A DNA stretch of 64,000 bases from Pseudomonas sp. Root562 (GTDB taxonomy: Bacteria; Pseudomonadota; Gammaproteobacteria; Pseudomonadales; Pseudomonadaceae): positions 289,308 through 353,307 of the forward strand of contig NZ_LMGK01000023.1 of NCBI RefSeq assembly GCF_001427125.1, in the 5' to 3' direction. How positions within the stretch are numbered: the stretch's first letter is position 1; each line of letters opens with the position of its first letter. The notes under the pieces are model-generated. The model saw only the letters and a list, made by a program, of their open reading frames with translations, was not told where the DNA came from and did not search any database. The position numbers and the translations under genes were made by a program. Of the stretch, positions 35,082 through 43,020 are shown in pieces.

Positions 35082-35954
35082 ATGAGTCAGCAAACGCCGT
35101 ACATCTTCGACGCCACGACTGCCGATTTTGACCAGTCGGTGATCGAGAACTCTTTCCACAAACCGGTGCTGGTGGATTTCTGGGCCGAATGGTGTGCGCC
35201 GTGCAAAGTGCTGATGCCGATGCTGCAGACCATCGCCGAGAGCTATCAGGGCGAATTGCTGCTGGCCAAGGTCAACTGCGACATCGAACAAGACATCGTC
35301 GCCCGCTTCGGTATTCGCAGCCTGCCGACCGTGGTGCTGTTCAAGGACGGTCAACCGGTGGACGGGTTTGCCGGTGCGCAACCGGAATCCGCAGTGCGCG
35401 CCTTGCTTGAACCTCATGTGCAGATGCCGCCACCTGCAGCGGCCGATCCGTTCGAACAGGCCCAAGCCTTGTTCGACGACAGCCGATTCGCCGATGCCGA
35501 AGCGCTGCTCAAAGTCATCCTGGGCGAAGACAACACCAACGCCAAGGCCCTGATTCTCTACGCACGCTGCCTCACTGAGCGCGGTGAGCTGGGCGAGGCG
35601 CAAGTTGTGCTCGATGCGGTCAAGAGCGACGAACACAAGGCTGCCCTCGCCGGTGCCAAGGCGCAGATCAAGTTTCTCGGCCTGGCCCGGGATCTGCCAG
35701 ATGCCGCTGACCTGAAGGCGCGACTGGCGAAAGACCCCCAGGACGACGAAGCGGTCTATCAACTGGCGATTCAGCAATTGGCCCGCCAGCAATACGACGC
35801 CGCGCTGGATGCCCTGCTCAAGTTGTTCATCCGCAATCGCAGCTACAACGAAGGCCTGCCGCACAAGACCTTGCTGCAAGTGTTCGAGCTGCTGGGCAAT
35901 GACCACCCGCTGGTGAGCACCTACCGTCGCAAGTTGTTTGCTGCACTGTACTGA
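35082..35954 (+). CDS. cnoX: thioredoxin-TPR co-chaperone CnoX (YbbN)
   Basis: A 290-residue protein: N-terminal thioredoxin domain (1-110) and C-terminal TPR repeats (SRFADAEALLKVILGED, QYDAALDALLKLFIRNRSYN). In E. coli CnoX this thioredoxin domain has SQHC and is redox-inactive; here it is WCAPC with both cysteines (C38, C41), like the oxidoreductase-competent Caulobacter type. It protects unfolding proteins under oxidative stress and hands them to GroEL/DnaK. Start MSQQTPYIFDATTADFD; upstream extensions run into repeat DNA. Confidence 0.92.
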   Translation: MSQQTPYIFDATTADFDQSVIENSFHKPVLVDFWAEWCAPCKVLMPMLQTIAESYQGELLLAKVNCDIEQDIVARFGIRSLPTVVLFKDGQPVDGFAGAQPESAVRALLEPHVQMPPPAAADPFEQAQALFDDSRFADAEALLKVILGEDNTNAKALILYARCLTERGELGEAQVVLDAVKSDEHKAALAGAKAQIKFLGLARDLPDAADLKARLAKDPQDDEAVYQLAIQQLARQQYDAALDALLKLFIRNRSYNEGLPHKTLLQVFELLGNDHPLVSTYRRKLFAALY

Positions 35955-35962
35955 TCACGCCC

Positions 35963-36050
35963 CGTAGGAGCCGGCTTGCTGGCAATGCACGATGACGCGG
36001 TTCACCTGCTGAAACGCAGCGTCCGCATCGCCAGCAAGCCGGCTCCTACA
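35963..36050. repeat. REP doublet
   Basis: GTAGGAGCCGGCTTGCTGGC at 35964-35983 and the complement GCCAGCAAGCCGGCTCCTAC at 36029-36048. Its right end overlaps the stop codon (CTA on the + strand at 36046-36048) of the convergent small gene. Confidence 0.88.
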
Positions 36051-36384
36051 GCCAGCGATAAATCGGCGTATCGCCGCCGCTTTCCACCTTCACATCCGGG
36101 CTGTGGCGCAGGCGCACCAACAAGCGCTTGCCCGCTGCGGCGCTGCCGGTCAGAGCTTCAAGTTGATCGAGCAGATCCGGCCCGCTCAACTGTCCGGCCT
36201 TGCGCAGCAAATCCCTGGCGACCTGCCACAGCGAATCATCCTGGCTCATCGGTTTCGCCGCTGGCGCGCTGACGTCGACTTTATCGACCTGCAACTGCGC
36301 GCCCAGCCTGGCCCAGTCGGCGTCATCCATTTCCAGCGTCAAATCCACCGGCCAGTCGCCGATGCTTCCGCGAATTCGCAACAT
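36046..36384 (-). CDS. conserved hypothetical protein, 112 residues
   Basis: A small soluble protein: beta-rich N-terminus (MLRIRGSIGDWPVDLTLEMD), middle SLWQVARDLLRKAGQLSGPDLLDQLEAL and a C-terminal RLLVRLRHSPDVKVESGG. The ATG at 36384 has AGGAG eight bases before it. I know it only as a Pseudomonas conserved hypothetical; no function can be assigned. The stop lies inside a REP element. Confidence 0.75.
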   Translation of the reverse strand: MLRIRGSIGDWPVDLTLEMDDADWARLGAQLQVDKVDVSAPAAKPMSQDDSLWQVARDLLRKAGQLSGPDLLDQLEALTGSAAAGKRLLVRLRHSPDVKVESGGDTPIYRWL

Positions 36385-36469
36385 AAGTCTGCTCCTGCAC
36401 ATTTCTGACTTGCATGCTCCCATGGGACTTGTGCAACGCCAAGCAGCCAGTCAAACTCTCCGCACTTAC

Positions 36470-36487
36470 GTTATAAGATTACATAAC
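36470..36487. promoter_or_regulatory. candidate Zur operator of the zinc operon
   Basis: GTTATAAGATTACATAAC: outer arms GTTAT/ATAAC are perfect, six of nine base pairs are symmetric. It resembles gammaproteobacterial Zur boxes (GTTATA...TATAAC) and ends 32 bases before the DUF2796 start codon. The P. aeruginosa counterpart of this operon is known to be Zur-repressed. Confidence 0.6.
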
Positions 36488-36519
36488 AGATTGTTCACTT
36501 TACTTTCCGGAGACTCGCC

Positions 36520-37110
36520 ATGCGTCGTCTGTTGCTCGCTTTGCCGTTTGCCTTGTTGCCCCTGGCTGTCGCCCATGCGGCTGACGAGCATGACCATGAT
36601 CACGATCATGAACACGGCAGCCTGGGTGCCCATGAGCACGGTGTCGGCCGGCTCAACGCGGCGCTGGACGGCCAGACCCTCGAGCTGGAGCTGGAAAGCC
36701 CGGCGATGAACCTGGTGGGCTTCGAACATGCCGCGACCACCGACGCCGACAAAGCCAAAGTCGCAGCGGTTCGTACTCAGCTGGAGAAACCACTGACGCT
36801 GTTCAACCTGGCGAAAGCTGCAGGCTGCGTGGTGCAAAACCAGACCCTGGAAAGCCCGCTGTTTGGCGATAAACCAGACGTCGATGATGACCACGATGGC
36901 GACGCCAAGGACGAGCATCATCACGACCACAGCGAAATCCACGCCCACTACCAATTCACCTGCGCCACACCGGCGGCGTTGAAGACCCTGGATCTGGCGA
37001 ACATTTTCAACACTTTCCCGGCGACCCGGACAATTCAGGTACAACTGATCGGCCCGAGCGGCCAGCAAGGGGTTGAAGTGACGGCCCAGGCCGCGGCCCT
37101 GAAATTCTGA
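36520..37110 (+). CDS. zinc-associated periplasmic protein (DUF2796/ZrgA family)
   Basis: A 196-residue secreted protein: signal peptide 1-20 (LLLALPFALLPLAVAHA), then two His/Asp-rich loops, DEHDHDHDHEHG at the mature N-terminus and DEHHHDHSEIHAH in the middle, separated by a domain with AAGCVVQNQTLESPL. Probably a periplasmic zinc-binding protein. First gene of an operon equivalent to P. aeruginosa PA4063-PA4066, which responds to zinc shortage. Upstream lies a Zur-like palindrome; ribosome site CCGGAGA. Confidence 0.9.
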   Translation: MRRLLLALPFALLPLAVAHAADEHDHDHDHEHGSLGAHEHGVGRLNAALDGQTLELELESPAMNLVGFEHAATTDADKAKVAAVRTQLEKPLTLFNLAKAAGCVVQNQTLESPLFGDKPDVDDDHDGDAKDEHHHDHSEIHAHYQFTCATPAALKTLDLANIFNTFPATRTIQVQLIGPSGQQGVEVTAQAAALKF

Positions 37111-37121
37111 ATCTATCCGGA

Positions 37122-37214
37122 TCCTGTAGGAGCAAGGCTTGCCCGCGATGAACGATAGCGCGGAGCTCCTGTTAAACCGCGGTGTAGCCATCGCGAGCAA
37201 GCTTTGCTCCTACG
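37122..37214. repeat. REP doublet inside the zinc operon
   Basis: GTAGGAGCAAGGCTTGCCCG at 37125-37144 with inverted partner CGAGCAAGCTTTGCTCCTAC at 37194-37213. It lies between the DUF2796 gene and the ABC ATPase gene, so it may change their relative expression. Confidence 0.85.
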
Positions 37215-37242
37215 GATCATCAACATTCTTGAAATCGGCGCC

Positions 37243-37953
37243 ATGACCCAAACACTCATCGAACTGTCCGACCTGGGCTTCAGCTGGCCCGGTCATCCGC
37301 CGCTGCTGGACATCCCGGCGTTTCGCCTTTCACCTGGTGAAACCCTGTTCCTCAAAGGCCCCAGCGGCAGCGGCAAGACCACCCTGCTCGGCTTGCTGGG
37401 CGGCGTGCAGAAGCCTGATCGCGGCAGCATTCGCCTGCTCGGCCAGGAGCTCACCGAACTGTCGGCCGGTGCCCGCGATCACTTTCGCGTCGATCACACC
37501 GGCTACATCTTCCAACAGTTCAACCTGCTGCCGTTTCTGTCGGTGCGAGAAAACGTCGAACTGCCCTGCCACTTCTCCAAACTGCGCGCCGAACGGGCCA
37601 GGCAGCGTCACGGCAGCGTCGATAAAGCCGCCGCCACCCTGCTCGCCCACCTGGGTTTAAAGGATGAAAACATCCTCGGTCGGCGTGCCGATTCGCTGTC
37701 CATCGGCCAACAGCAACGAGTGGCCGCCGCACGCGCGTTGATCGGTCAGCCGGAGTTGGTGATCGCCGACGAACCGACTTCGGCGCTCGATTACGACGCC
37801 CGGGAAAACTTCATTCGCCTGCTGTTCGCCGAATGCCGCGAAGCCGGGTCGAGCCTGTTGTTCGTCAGCCATGACCAGAGCCTGGCGCCGCTGTTCGATC
37901 GCAACCTGTCGCTGGCCGAGCTCAATCGCGCCGCCAGCCCGTCCGAGGTCTGA
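37243..37953 (+). CDS. ABC transporter ATP-binding protein (MacB/LolD type)
   Basis: A 236-residue ATPase: Walker A GPSGSGKTT, Q-loop FQQFNLLPFLSVREN, signature LSIGQQQR, Walker B LVIADEPTSALD, H-loop VSHD. The signature has an I instead of the usual G (LSGGQ). Pairs with the FtsX-like permease that starts one base after its stop. Part of the zinc-responsive operon; probably a mechanotransmission or lipoprotein-type pump rather than a zinc importer. Confidence 0.92.
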   Translation: MTQTLIELSDLGFSWPGHPPLLDIPAFRLSPGETLFLKGPSGSGKTTLLGLLGGVQKPDRGSIRLLGQELTELSAGARDHFRVDHTGYIFQQFNLLPFLSVRENVELPCHFSKLRAERARQRHGSVDKAAATLLAHLGLKDENILGRRADSLSIGQQQRVAAARALIGQPELVIADEPTSALDYDARENFIRLLFAECREAGSSLLFVSHDQSLAPLFDRNLSLAELNRAASPSEV

Positions 37954-37954
37954 G

Positions 37955-39220
37955 ATGTATTTGTTCCGTCTAGCCATGGCCAGCCTGGCTAACCGTCGCT
38001 TCACCGCGATTTTGACCGCGTTCGCCATTGCCCTGTCGGTGTGCCTGCTGCTGGCCGTCGAGCGCGTGCGGACCGAGGCCAAGGCCAGTTTCGCCAGCAC
38101 CATCAGCGGCACCGACCTGATCGTCGGCGCGCGCTCCGGCTCGGTGAATCTGTTGCTGTACTCGGTGTTCCGCATCGGCAACGCCACCAACAACATCCGC
38201 TGGGACAGCTTCGAACACTTCGCCAACAACCCGAAAGTGAAATGGGCGATCCCGATGTCCCTCGGCGATTCCCATCGCGGCTATCGGGTAATGGGCACCA
38301 CCGAGGCCTACTTCGAGCATTACCAGTACGGCCGTCAACAACACCTGGAACTGGCCGCTGGCCGCGCCTTCGCCACTGATCCGTTTGAAGTGGTGCTCGG
38401 CGCCGAAGTGGCCGATGCGCTGCAATACAAGCTCGGCGAAAAACTGGTGCTGGCCCACGGCGTGGCGGCGATCAGTCTGGTCAAGCACGATGACAAACCG
38501 TTCACTGTGGTCGGCATTCTCAAGCGCACCGGCACACCGGTGGACCGAACGCTGCACATCAGCCTCGGCGGTATGGAAGCGATTCACATCGACTGGCACA
38601 ACGGTGTGCCGGCCCGGGGCAACGGGCGAATCAGCGCCGATCAGGCACGCAACATGGACCTGAAGCCGCAAGCGATCACCGCGTTCATGCTCGGCCTCAA
38701 CAGCAAGATTTCGACCTTCGCCGTGCAACGCGAGATCAACGAATTCCGTGGTGAACCGATGCTGGCGATCCTCCCGGGGGTGGCGCTGCAGGAGCTGTGG
38801 AGCTTGATGAGCACCGCCGAAAAAGCCTTGTTCGTGGTGTCCTTGTTCGTGGTGCTGACCGGGTTGATCGGCATGCTCACAGCGATTCTCACCAGCCTCA
38901 ACGAACGCCGCCGCGAGATGGCGATTCTGCGTTCGGTGGGCGCACGGCCGTGGCATGTTGCGACCTTGCTGGTGCTTGAGGCTTTTGCCCTTGCGCTGTC
39001 CGGCGTAGTGGCGGGAGTGGCACTGCTGTACGTGTGCATCGCCGCGGCCCAAGGTTACGTGCAAGCCAATTACGGGCTGTTTTTGCCATTGGCCTGGCCC
39101 AGCGAATATGAATGGACGCTGCTCGGTGGCATCCTGATCGCCGCGCTGCTGATGGGCAGCGTGCCGGCCTGGCGTGCTTATCGCCAATCCCTGGCTGATG
39201 GCCTGTCGATCCGTTTATGA
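37955..39220 (+). CDS. FtsX/MacB-like ABC permease
   Basis: A 421-residue permease with one N-terminal helix (FTAILTAFAIALSVCLLLAV), a large periplasmic MacB-type domain (TDLIVGARSGSVNLLLYSVF) and three C-terminal helices (ALFVVSLFVVLTGLIGML, the LLVLEAFALALSGVVAGV region and the last near 400). Starts at 37955 one base after the ATPase stop. Its exact cargo is not known. Confidence 0.92.
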   Translation: MYLFRLAMASLANRRFTAILTAFAIALSVCLLLAVERVRTEAKASFASTISGTDLIVGARSGSVNLLLYSVFRIGNATNNIRWDSFEHFANNPKVKWAIPMSLGDSHRGYRVMGTTEAYFEHYQYGRQQHLELAAGRAFATDPFEVVLGAEVADALQYKLGEKLVLAHGVAAISLVKHDDKPFTVVGILKRTGTPVDRTLHISLGGMEAIHIDWHNGVPARGNGRISADQARNMDLKPQAITAFMLGLNSKISTFAVQREINEFRGEPMLAILPGVALQELWSLMSTAEKALFVVSLFVVLTGLIGMLTAILTSLNERRREMAILRSVGARPWHVATLLVLEAFALALSGVVAGVALLYVCIAAAQGYVQANYGLFLPLAWPSEYEWTLLGGILIAALLMGSVPAWRAYRQSLADGLSIRL

Positions 39221-39231
39221 GGACTTTGAAA

Positions 39232-39750
39232 ATGCCCCGCGCTGTCTTTGCGCTGTTGATGCTGGTCGCCCTGCCGCTATGGGCGGCCGAGCCGAAAGAG
39301 CTGACCTGGTCGGAAATGATCCCGCCGGATGCCGCACCGGAAGTGCCGAACATGACGCCGCTGCACGACCTGTCGAAGATGAGCGATGCATTGTCTGCCG
39401 AGTCAGCGCCAGCAGCGAAGCAGGACATGCCCAATGCGCCGGTGGTCAAAGCGCTCGACGGGCAGAACATTCGCCTGCCGGGCTACATCGTGCCGCTGGA
39501 AGTGAGTGAAGACGGACGCACCACGGACTTTCTGCTGGTGCCGTATTTCGGCGCCTGCATTCACGTGCCGCCACCGCCGTCGAATCAGATCGTGCATGTC
39601 AAAAGCGAAGTCGGGGTGAAGCTCGATGAGCTGTATCAGCCGTACTGGATCGAAGGGCCGATGCAGGTCAAGCCCTCCACCAGCGAATTGGCGGATGCCG
39701 GGTATCAGATGGAAGCGCAGAAAATTTATCTGTATGAATTGCCCGAATGA
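39232..39750 (+). CDS. DUF3299 secreted protein of the zinc operon
   Basis: A 172-residue protein: signal peptide PRAVFALLMLVALPLWAA, then the DUF3299 core GYIVPLEVSEDGRTTDFLLV and PYFGACIHVPPPPSNQIVHV, with Cys and His in GACIH that could bind metal. The ATG at 39232 has GAGGA eight bases upstream; an ATG at 39217 overlaps the permease stop and is the alternative. Last gene of the zinc operon. Confidence 0.88.
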   Translation: MPRAVFALLMLVALPLWAAEPKELTWSEMIPPDAAPEVPNMTPLHDLSKMSDALSAESAPAAKQDMPNAPVVKALDGQNIRLPGYIVPLEVSEDGRTTDFLLVPYFGACIHVPPPPSNQIVHVKSEVGVKLDELYQPYWIEGPMQVKPSTSELADAGYQMEAQKIYLYELPE

Positions 39751-39782
39751 GTCCGGAGTTGTTTTGTTGATTCAGAAGACGC

Positions 39783-39911
39783 CTTCGCGGGCAAGCCTCG
39801 CTCCTATAGCACGCGGGGTGCGGCGACCGCGTTCTGTGGTTCATGAGCACTGCATTACAGGCGCTTCGGGCGCAACGCTGAACCTGTAGGAGCGAGGCTT
39901 GCCCGCGAAGA
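39783..39911. repeat. REP doublet after the zinc operon
   Basis: TTCGCGGGCAAGCCTCGCTC at 39784-39803 and complement GAGCGAGGCTTGCCCGCGAA at 39890-39909. Fills most of the gap to oprG. Confidence 0.88.
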
Positions 39912-39954
39912 GGTCCTCAGACATTCCACAAAAGCCAGACCTTCCACTGTTTCA

Positions 39955-39996
39955 TTGAGCTGCATCAAAAGACCGAATCGTTAGGCAACTTACCAT
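39955..39996 (+). promoter_or_regulatory. Anr/FNR box and -10 of oprG
   Basis: TTGAGCTGCATCAA at 39955-39968 matches nine of ten bases of the TTGAT-N4-ATCAA half-sites. Its centre (39961.5) is 41.5 bases before a start at about 40003, with a -10-like TACCAT at 39991-39996: the spacing of a class II FNR-type promoter. OprG of P. aeruginosa is known to rise under low oxygen through Anr. Confidence 0.75.
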
Positions 39997-40033
39997 TGGA
40001 CATCGAACATTTTTAACGTCCTTTGGAGCCCCC

Positions 40034-40732
40034 ATGAACAAGTCTTTGCTCGGCGCATCGCTGGTCGCCCTCGCGCTCGCAGCCCCGCTCGCCCACGCCC
40101 ATCAGGCGGGTGACATCATCCTTCGCGCCGGCGCGATCACCGTCAACCCGGAAGCCGACAGCTCCACCGTGAAGGTCGATCAAGGCCCGCTTAGCGGCGC
40201 CGACCTGGGCGGCAAGGCGACCATGAGCAGCGACACGCAATTGGGCCTCAACGTTGCCTACATGCTGACCAGCAACTGGGGTATCGAACTGCTCGCGGCC
40301 ACACCGTTCGAGCATGACGTGAAACTCAAGAACACCGCGCTGAGCGCCGCCAACGGCAAACTCGGTACGCTCAAACACCTGCCGCCGACGCTGAGCGTGG
40401 TGTATTACCCACTCGACGGGAAGTCCGCTTTCCAGCCGTATGTGGGCGCCGGCATCAACTACACCTGGATCTACGACGAGCACGTTGGCAGCCAGGCCAG
40501 TGCCGCCGGTTTCAGCAACTTCAAGGCGAGCAATTCCTGGGGCATGGCCTGGCAGGTTGGTGCCGACTACATGCTGACCGACAACGTGATGATCAACGCC
40601 CAGGTGCGCTACATCGACATCGACACCCGCGCGACCGTGGAGAACAACGCCGTTGCACCGGGCACCCGGGCACGGGTGAACGTGGATGTCGATCCGTTCA
40701 TCTACATGGTCGGTCTGGGTTATAAATTCTAA
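40034..40732 (+). CDS. oprG: outer membrane protein OprG (OmpW family)
   Basis: A 232-residue eight-stranded barrel: signal peptide 1-22 (ending APLAHA), then HQAGDIILRAGAITVNPEAD at the mature N-terminus, NWGIELLAATPFEHDVKL in strand three and a C-terminal IYMVGLGYKF ending in phenylalanine. OmpW proteins pass small hydrophobic molecules through a lateral opening. Same neighbour order as PAO1 (PA4066-oprG-PA4068). Anr box upstream; terminator at 40862-40887 downstream. Confidence 0.95.
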   Translation: MNKSLLGASLVALALAAPLAHAHQAGDIILRAGAITVNPEADSSTVKVDQGPLSGADLGGKATMSSDTQLGLNVAYMLTSNWGIELLAATPFEHDVKLKNTALSAANGKLGTLKHLPPTLSVVYYPLDGKSAFQPYVGAGINYTWIYDEHVGSQASAAGFSNFKASNSWGMAWQVGADYMLTDNVMINAQVRYIDIDTRATVENNAVAPGTRARVNVDVDPFIYMVGLGYKF

Positions 40733-40751
40733 GGATTCACGTGGTGGTGAA

Positions 40752-40858
40752 GATCGTTCCCACGCTCCGCTTGGGAATGCGGCCAGGGATGCTCCGCGTC
40801 CCAAGAGCAGACGCAGAGCGTCCATTGAGGCATTCCCACGCAGAGCGTGGGAACGATA
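40752..40858. repeat. about 105-base palindromic repeat element, copy 2
   Basis: Starts GATCGTTCCCACGCTCCGC 20 bases after the oprG stop and ends GCAGAGCGTGGGAACGAT. The inner palindromes read GATGCTCCGCGTC and GACGCAGAGCGTC, with small changes from copy 1. It lies between convergent genes. Confidence 0.9.
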
Positions 40859-40861
40859 CGC

Positions 40862-40888
40862 AAAAGGCGCTTTGACAGGCGCCTTTTT
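40862..40888. terminator. bidirectional terminator between oprG and the epimerase gene
   Basis: AAAAGGCGC (40862-40870), loop TTTGACAG, GCGCCTTTTT (40879-40888): A tract, stem and T tract make it work in both directions. It ends right at the epimerase stop codon. Confidence 0.9.
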
Positions 40889-41818
40889 CTATTGCCCCAG
40901 CAGCCGCGCCAGGCCAACGCTCAACGGCGTTTGCGCGGGGGCTTTGAAACGTTCCAGCAATTGCCGATTGTTCGCCCGTGAATGGCGGATGTCACCGGAA
41001 CGTGCCGGGGCGTAACTCACGGCAGGCAACTCGCCGACCACGCTTTCAAGTGCGGTCAGCAATTGCTTGAGACTGGTCGCCTGATTCCAGCCAACGTTGA
41101 CCGCACCGAGCTCAACCTGAGGCTTTTCGATGGCTTGCACCAGCAACTTCACCAGGTCCTCGACGTAGAGAAAATCCCGGGTCTGCTCGCCGTCGCCAAA
41201 CACGGTGATCGGCAGGCCTTTCTGCGCGCGCTCGCTGAAAATGCTGATCACACCGGAGTACGGCGAGGACGGATCCTGACGCGGACCGAAGATGTTGAAG
41301 AAACGAAAGATCACCGGTTCAAGACCATGCTCGCGCCGGTAGAAATCGAAGTAGTGCTCGCTCGCCAGTTTGTCTGACGCGTAGGGCGTCAACGGTGATT
41401 TTGCTGTGTCTTCATCGATCGACTCACCTTCGCCGTTGTTGCCGTACACCGCCGCACTGGAGGCAAACACAACCCGTTTGACCGCGGACTGGCGCATGGC
41501 TTCGCAGACATTCAGCGAACCGATGAAATTGCTTTGGTGGGTCTTCACCGGATCGTCCACCGAAGCCTGCACCGATGCCACTGCCGCCAGGTGCGCCACG
41601 GCGCTGCAACCGGCCATGGTCCGTGCCACCAGCGCGGCATCGGCGACGTCGCCGACAATCAGTTCGACCTTCGGATTATCCAATGGCAGATTGCTGCGCT
41701 TGCCCGTCGACAAGTCATCGAGGATGCGCACCGAATAGCCCTTGGCGAGCAAGGCATCGGTCAGGTGCGAGCCAATGAAACCGGCGCCGCCGGTGATTAA
41801 AACGGGGCCGTCAGCCAT
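40889..41818 (-). CDS. NAD-dependent sugar epimerase/dehydratase (extended SDR)
   Basis: A 309-residue extended SDR: cofactor loop GGAGFIGSH, catalytic Y-x3-K in PYASDKLASEHY, and FRFFNIFGPRQDPSSPYSG as in UDP-glucose 4-epimerases. It probably alters nucleotide sugars for the cell surface. The ATG at 41818 lies eight bases inside the end of the upstream gene; longer frames overlap it entirely. Orthologous position to PA4068. Confidence 0.88.
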   Translation of the reverse strand: MADGPVLITGGAGFIGSHLTDALLAKGYSVRILDDLSTGKRSNLPLDNPKVELIVGDVADAALVARTMAGCSAVAHLAAVASVQASVDDPVKTHQSNFIGSLNVCEAMRQSAVKRVVFASSAAVYGNNGEGESIDEDTAKSPLTPYASDKLASEHYFDFYRREHGLEPVIFRFFNIFGPRQDPSSPYSGVISIFSERAQKGLPITVFGDGEQTRDFLYVEDLVKLLVQAIEKPQVELGAVNVGWNQATSLKQLLTALESVVGELPAVSYAPARSGDIRHSRANNRQLLERFKAPAQTPLSVGLARLLGQ

Positions 41819-42695
41819 GGCGATAGAACCTGTCCAGTAGTCCGGGAAGTGCCGCACGCCAGGCGCGTGGCTTGATGCCGAAGGTGTGCAGAATTTTCTT
41901 GCAGGCCAGCACCGCATGTTGCGGTTCTTCGGCGGCGTCCGGCCGCGCGGCATGGGCCTGGGCGGTCGGTGCTTCGAGGGCCAGCGGATGCAACGCCCGC
42001 GCTTCGGTGAGGATCGCCTGCCCCAGCGCCAGCGGCGTGGTCGCCTCATGCCCGGCGTAGTGGTAAGTCCCCCACAACGGCGCTGCGCAGTCGAGTTGCT
42101 TGAGCACCGAAATGATCACCCGGGCGGCGTCGTCAACCGGCGTCGGATTACCCCGACGGTCGTCGGCCAGCAGCAATTCATCCGGCTGCTCGGCCCGCTC
42201 GAGGAAACGGCCGAGGCTGCCGTCAGGGCTGTCATCGAGCAGCCAGCCGAAGCGCAGCAGCACGTGCTGCGGGCAGGTAGCGCGAACGCTCTGCTCGATT
42301 CGCCACAACGCCTGACCACGCAGGCCCAGCGGCACCGGTTCGTCTTTTTCGCTGTAGGCGGTGGCGCGGGAGCCATCGAACACGCGATAGCTCGAAGGCT
42401 GCAGCAGCACGATGTTGTGGTGCTGGCACAGTTCGGCCAGGCGTTCGACTGCGCGCTCTTGCCCGGCCAGACGTTGTTCGCTGACCGCCTCCGCCTGGAA
42501 CCAGTCGAAGTAATAGGCGAGGTTGATCAACGCGTCCGGACGGGTGTCGTCGAGCAGTTGCGTCAGGCTCGCGGCATCCCAGCCGTCTTGCGGCGGGCGG
42601 GGGGCGAGGAAACCGATGTCTTCCTCTGCACCGAGGCGAATCAGCGCCTGCCCAAGGGCATTTCCGCCGCCCAGTAACATAAGGCGCATTCGCAT
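41811..42695 (-). CDS. RmlD-like NAD(P)-binding sugar reductase family protein
   Basis: A 294-residue protein with N-terminal GGGNALGQALI cofactor loop, PDALINLAYYFDWFQAEAV and a PSSYRVFDG segment as in dTDP-4-dehydrorhamnose reductases (which read STDYVFDG). The Y-x3-K motif is not clear, so activity is uncertain. Three in-frame ATGs lie within 15 bases of the start; none has a good ribosome site, I kept the longest. Overlaps the epimerase gene by eight bases. Confidence 0.82.
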   Translation of the reverse strand: MRMRLMLLGGGNALGQALIRLGAEEDIGFLAPRPPQDGWDAASLTQLLDDTRPDALINLAYYFDWFQAEAVSEQRLAGQERAVERLAELCQHHNIVLLQPSSYRVFDGSRATAYSEKDEPVPLGLRGQALWRIEQSVRATCPQHVLLRFGWLLDDSPDGSLGRFLERAEQPDELLLADDRRGNPTPVDDAARVIISVLKQLDCAAPLWGTYHYAGHEATTPLALGQAILTEARALHPLALEAPTAQAHAARPDAAEEPQHAVLACKKILHTFGIKPRAWRAALPGLLDRFYRHG

Positions 42696-42851
42696 AAAGT
42701 CAGCAGGCCCAGTCTGGTAAAAACAATGGCTGAATGGACAACGCCCGCGGGCGATGCCATTGATGGTTGCCGGAATCGTTGCATTTTGCGGGTTTAGTGC
42801 GCAACCGTCATCCGTAAAGTGTAGATGTCCGGGATTGGCGGTGCTGCTGCG

Positions 42852-42954
42852 GGCCCCATCGCGGGCAAGCCCGCTCCCACAATGTTATCTGTTGTTCACA
42901 AATTTTGCGTTCACAGAAGATCCCTGTGGGAGCGGGCTTGCCCGCGATGGGGCC
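42852..42954. repeat. REP doublet before lhr
   Basis: CCCCATCGCGGGCAAGCCCG at 42854-42873 and complement CGGGCTTGCCCGCGATGGGG at 42933-42952. The 325-base gap 42696-43020 between divergent genes otherwise shows no gene; promoters for both sides must lie in its remaining parts. Confidence 0.88.
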
Positions 42955-43020
42955 CTAAAGGGCGGCAAAGGTCTTGAGCGGTACTTGCATCTTCCCCTTC
43001 CCGCCCGCATAAATCCGTAC

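Noticed and set aside
42754..43020. longer N-terminus for lhr
   Set aside because: The extension would translate the REP doublet at 42852-42954; the family begins at the ATG at 43021.
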